Shown here: positions 4,120-6,743 of the stretch, piece after piece
How the letters are laid out: the number at the start of each line of letters is the position of its first letter
Position numbering within the stretch: the first letter of the stretch is position 1
Made by a program: the position numbers and the translations under genes
Notes under the pieces: model-generated
What the model was told of the DNA's origin: nothing
The model's input: the letters and a program-made list of their open reading frames with translations, nothing else
The model's database searches: none
Assembly: GCA_934277845.1 (NCBI GenBank)
Contig: CAKQVV010000087.1
Span: forward strand, 1-6,743
Source of the DNA: an uncultured Clostridia bacterium
GTDB taxonomy: Bacteria; Bacillota; Clostridia; Christensenellales; Pumilibacteraceae
Direction: 5' to 3'
DNA: 6,743 nt

Positions 4120-6743
4120 TTGGCTCAAAAAAGATACTCTGAAAGGAAAAAGGAAGAGCGCGACTCGGCAAACAGACAAGCTGCGGGCGTTATTCTTATC
4201 ATTGTTTCGGCGTTTTTATTGCTCTGCACGGTTACGCGCGGATTGATTTTGGGTAGCATCGGCACTGCGGTTTACAACGTTTCGTTGGGACTTCTGGGAT
4301 ATTCAATTTACCCGATATTGCTTTTCGTGCTGATTTTAGGCATTGTCAAAACGCAAAAGAAGAAACTTTCCGTTTCCGCAGGTACCGCCGCATGGATAGC
4401 CGTGCTTGCCGTTATCGTGATACTTATCGCAAACCTCATTTCTTCGACAAAATATCTCGGCGACGGTTTCTCGGCGTTTATTGCGAACGTTTGGGATAAC
4501 AAAAATACGGTTGGCGGCGTGGCTTTCGGCGTTATCAATTACGGTCTTTACGTGCTTGTCCGCGTTGTCTTCTCGTATATTATACTTGCGCGTTCGGCTC
4601 TCGTTGCGTTGTTTTTTATCACCGGGCTGTATTCGCATACTGCCGCCGGCAAAAAGTCGGTAGACAAACGTAAGTATTCGGCGGCAAAGAAAAGCAATCC
4701 GTTCGTTTACGGCGGAAGCAACTCTACGTTCGGATCCGACGATCATTCTTACGGCGATTCGAGAAGTAACGGCGGTTTATTCGTAGGTACTATTTATAAA
4801 AAGGAAAGAGATTTCTTGCATTCGGGGAGTTTCGATGATCTTGTCGACGAAAAGGAAGAGTCTGTTATAGATCAAAAGGTTGCTCACGGCAAAGCCGAAG
4901 CTACGAATCTTACCGACGAAGAGTACAACAGAAAGCGTGCGCACGAAATTTTGTTCGGAGATCCCGAATCGTGGATGGCTGCCTATAATCAGCCGAGAAA
5001 AGTCGTTGCCGCTCCCGACGTGCATGACAGTACTCCGGGAGCGGAATCAAAGCCTGCTACATCGTCTCGCGTAATACAATCTGCACCCGTTTTGCCGGAG
5101 AAACCTGTCGAAATCAATTACGGCGGCGGGCCGATCATCAATGGCGACGTTGTGTCGGAGAGTCTTAAGAACGAAAGGATTATGCCCGAGCGTCCGTCCG
5201 CACTCGACGCTGCCGAAAAAGCAGCTGCGGCAAGAGCGGCGGAAAATACGAAAACGACTCAAAACGCGGTTTATTCTTCATCTGCGTTCGGTAGTGAACA
5301 ATCTGCAACATATAATGTCGATAAGTCCGGTTGTGCGCCGGGCCCGATTATCAACGGCGATATGTACGTCAGCGGAGAAAAGCCCCCTGTGGTTGATTTC
5401 GGCTACGACGAACCTGCCGGCGAACCGACTGCCGCCATGACCGCGTCCGAACAGCCGAGACAAACTTCGCCCGTCGAAGAAAAACACGACGAGCAAAGCG
5501 GAACCACGCGCTACGCATATCAGGTTTCGTATGAAGAGGATGAACCTGCCGTCAACGAGAAAAACGATACTTATTCTGTTGCTTACCAGTCGGAACCCGA
5601 GCCTGAGCAGCCTGTTTATCACGAGCCGTATACGTCCGTAGACCATGAAGAAGAGTACGAATCGGAACCGGAACAGATTGCTTGTGAAGAAGAAAGATCT
5701 CCTTTCGATATTGCCGCCGAACAAGTCAATTCTTACGGTGACAACGATAATCTCGTCGATTCTCTCGAAAACGAATCAATTGAATTTGAAACCGAGGCGG
5801 AAACTCATGATTCGGATGAGCCTGCCGAAGACGTTGCCGAAAATATAACAGGTGAAGAACCTGAAGACGTTGTCGAAACTCACGACGATATTGCAATTGC
5901 AGTTACCGAGGAAGAACACATTGACGAAAACGAAATGTGCGAAGGTGAAAGCGATGGAACGGGCGACAACGAAAATGACGAATCTGCGGATATTATACAA
6001 TCGTCAGTCGAGCAACAAGAGGAACAGGAAGACGAAAACGAACTTTCCAAAAAATTCGAGACTAATACTTCTTCGTTCAATATTGTAGACGAAGTCGAGG
6101 ATCGCAGCGAAAAAACTTACTCTAACCCGGACGATACTACCGGATATTATACGCAAATACCGGATAAAACTCGTCCCGCTCCCGTACCGGCCGAACCAGA
6201 GCGCAAATCTTTTGAAGAAAGAGTCGTTGCACTCGATAATAAAATGAACAAAAACGGCACGATCAGCGGACAAATCGATATTGATACCGTTGCAAGACGT
6301 GCCGCAGCCGGAGCATCGGTGACCACCGAAAGACCTAAACCGAAAAAGCGTACTAAATATATTGCGCCTCCGATTGATTTGCTTGTTACCGAATCCACGC
6401 ATCCGGAAACCAGCGAGGGTGATACGCAAAACAAAATTGCAATACTCGAAAACGCGCTTGAAGAACTCGGCGTTCCGGCAAAAGTAAACGGCGTCACCGT
6501 TGGCCCCGCAATTACCAGGTATGAACTCGATATGCCGCCGGGAATGTCTGTCAAGAAGATAGAAAATCTTGCGCCCGATATTCGTTATAACCTCGCATGC
6601 AAAGGTCAGATCCGTATCGAATCGCCTATTCCCGGTAAAAGAGCGGTGGGCATTGAACTTCCTAACGATCAGATTTATACGGTTGCGCTCAAAGACATTA
6701 TCTCGTCCAACGAGTTCAAAGTATCGCCGTCGCCGCTTACCAT
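4120..6743 (+). CDS. ftsK: FtsK/SpoIIIE-family DNA translocase, N-terminal part (3' end outside window)
   Basis: An uninterrupted frame of 874 codons runs from TTG 4120 to the window end. FtsK/SpoIIIE proteins sit at the division septum and pump DNA with a hexameric ATPase motor. The first 20 residues are charged. Hydrophobic segments near 21-38, 56-76, 88-107 and 131-171 (one or two passes) form the family's N-terminal membrane domain. A linker of about 575 residues (172-747) follows: basic near the membrane, an alanine-rich helix (361-374), two GPIINGD copies (337-343, 408-414), a very acidic stretch (508-647) and a basic patch (PKPKKRTK, about 740). From about 772 the alpha part of the motor begins, with VGPAITRYEL (794-803) and RIESPIPGKRAVGIELPN (832-849), close to the family consensus. 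Walker A/B and the DNA-orienting gamma domain lie beyond the window. The linker is far longer than in B. subtilis SpoIIIE and nearer E. coli FtsK. Whether it serves division, sporulation or both is not visible. Confidence 0.92.
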   Translation, partial: MAQKRYSERKKEERDSANRQAAGVILIIVSAFLLLCTVTRGLILGSIGTAVYNVSLGLLGYSIYPILLFVLILGIVKTQKKKLSVSAGTAAWIAVLAVIVILIANLISSTKYLGDGFSAFIANVWDNKNTVGGVAFGVINYGLYVLVRVVFSYIILARSALVALFFITGLYSHTAAGKKSVDKRKYSAAKKSNPFVYGGSNSTFGSDDHSYGDSRSNGGLFVGTIYKKERDFLHSGSFDDLVDEKEESVIDQKVAHGKAEATNLTDEEYNRKRAHEILFGDPESWMAAYNQPRKVVAAPDVHDSTPGAESKPATSSRVIQSAPVLPEKPVEINYGGGPIINGDVVSESLKNERIMPERPSALDAAEKAAAARAAENTKTTQNAVYSSSAFGSEQSATYNVDKSGCAPGPIINGDMYVSGEKPPVVDFGYDEPAGEPTAAMTASEQPRQTSPVEEKHDEQSGTTRYAYQVSYEEDEPAVNEKNDTYSVAYQSEPEPEQPVYHEPYTSVDHEEEYESEPEQIACEEERSPFDIAAEQVNSYGDNDNLVDSLENESIEFETEAETHDSDEPAEDVAENITGEEPEDVVETHDDIAIAVTEEEHIDENEMCEGESDGTGDNENDESADIIQSSVEQQEEQEDENELSKKFETNTSSFNIVDEVEDRSEKTYSNPDDTTGYYTQIPDKTRPAPVPAEPERKSFEERVVALDNKMNKNGTISGQIDIDTVARRAAAGASVTTERPKPKKRTKYIAPPIDLLVTESTHPETSEGDTQNKIAILENALEELGVPAKVNGVTVGPAITRYELDMPPGMSVKKIENLAPDIRYNLACKGQIRIESPIPGKRAVGIELPNDQIYTVALKDIISSNEFKVSPSPLT
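5128..5361 (+). repeat. Two copies of a GPIINGD motif in the FtsK linker
   Basis: The heptapeptide GPIINGD occurs at residues 337-343 (5128-5148) and 408-414 (5341-5361), each followed after a few residues by a serine (VVSE and MYVSG) and preceded by Gly/Pro-rich sequence. The two copies use several different codons (ATC ATC AAT against ATT ATC AAC), so the peptide rather than the DNA is conserved. It may be a short binding motif within an otherwise disordered linker. Confidence 0.6.
5641..6060 (+). other. Highly acidic segment of the FtsK linker
   Basis: Residues 508-647 contain 56 Asp/Glu out of 140 by my count, against only three Lys/Arg. The segment has few hydrophobic residues and no recognisable fold, so it is probably extended and disordered. 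Such a charged tether could keep the motor off DNA or hold partner proteins, but this is inference. Confidence 0.7.

Noticed and set aside
5278..5724. Minus-strand open frames (also 6004-6429 and 6147-6554) opposite the FtsK linker
   Set aside because: The + strand encodes a continuous FtsK frame. Acidic codons (GAA, GAC) read as Phe/Val-rich sequence on the other strand, which explains these shadows.
1..6743. Search for CRISPR arrays, insertion sequences, tRNA genes and phage or defence genes
   Set aside because: I saw no regularly spaced repeats, transposase motifs, tRNA-like folds or accessory genes; the content is core housekeeping.

Overview
The window looks like ordinary core chromosome from a Firmicute of the Clostridia type. 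This rests on gene content, strong AGGAG-type ribosome binding sites and close-to-consensus sigma-A promoters. The order pnp, polysaccharide deacetylase, M16 peptidase, then an ftsK/spoIIIE-type translocase resembles the Bacillus subtilis pnpA-ylxY-mlpA...spoIIIE neighbourhood. An uncultured gut Clostridia lineage is my guess; nothing in the window fixes the taxon. All five genes are on the + strand, and I see no mobile element, CRISPR array, tRNA or rRNA.

Layout: 1-1269 is the C-terminal 422 codons of polynucleotide phosphorylase, followed by a clear intrinsic terminator (1307-1337). Next come a secreted or membrane-anchored NodB-type polysaccharide deacetylase homologue (1423-2130) with an altered first catalytic motif, and an intact M16 zinc peptidase (2171-3424). 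These two are 40 bases apart and probably co-transcribed. A small all-alpha NTP pyrophosphatase of the dimeric dUTPase/MazG type (3463-3831) has its own near-consensus extended -10 promoter, which lies inside the end of the peptidase gene and reuses its stop codon. A large compound hairpin with a T-run (3839-3911) ends this unit.

After that, an extended -10 promoter (3946-3974) drives a leader of about 139 bases that holds a perfect 10-bp inverted repeat and a 9-bp stem. It leads to a TTG-started open frame from 4120 to the window end. This is the membrane domain, a very long acidic linker and the start of the motor of an FtsK/SpoIIIE DNA translocase; the Walker ATPase part lies beyond the window.

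Functionally this is a housekeeping block: RNA turnover, envelope or processing proteins, nucleotide-pool sanitation and chromosome segregation. I found no clear previously undescribed system. The points most worth a second look are the FtsK linker with its repeated GPIINGD motif, the palindrome and stem in the ftsK leader, the degenerate deacetylase motif, and the promoter embedded in the M16 gene's end.
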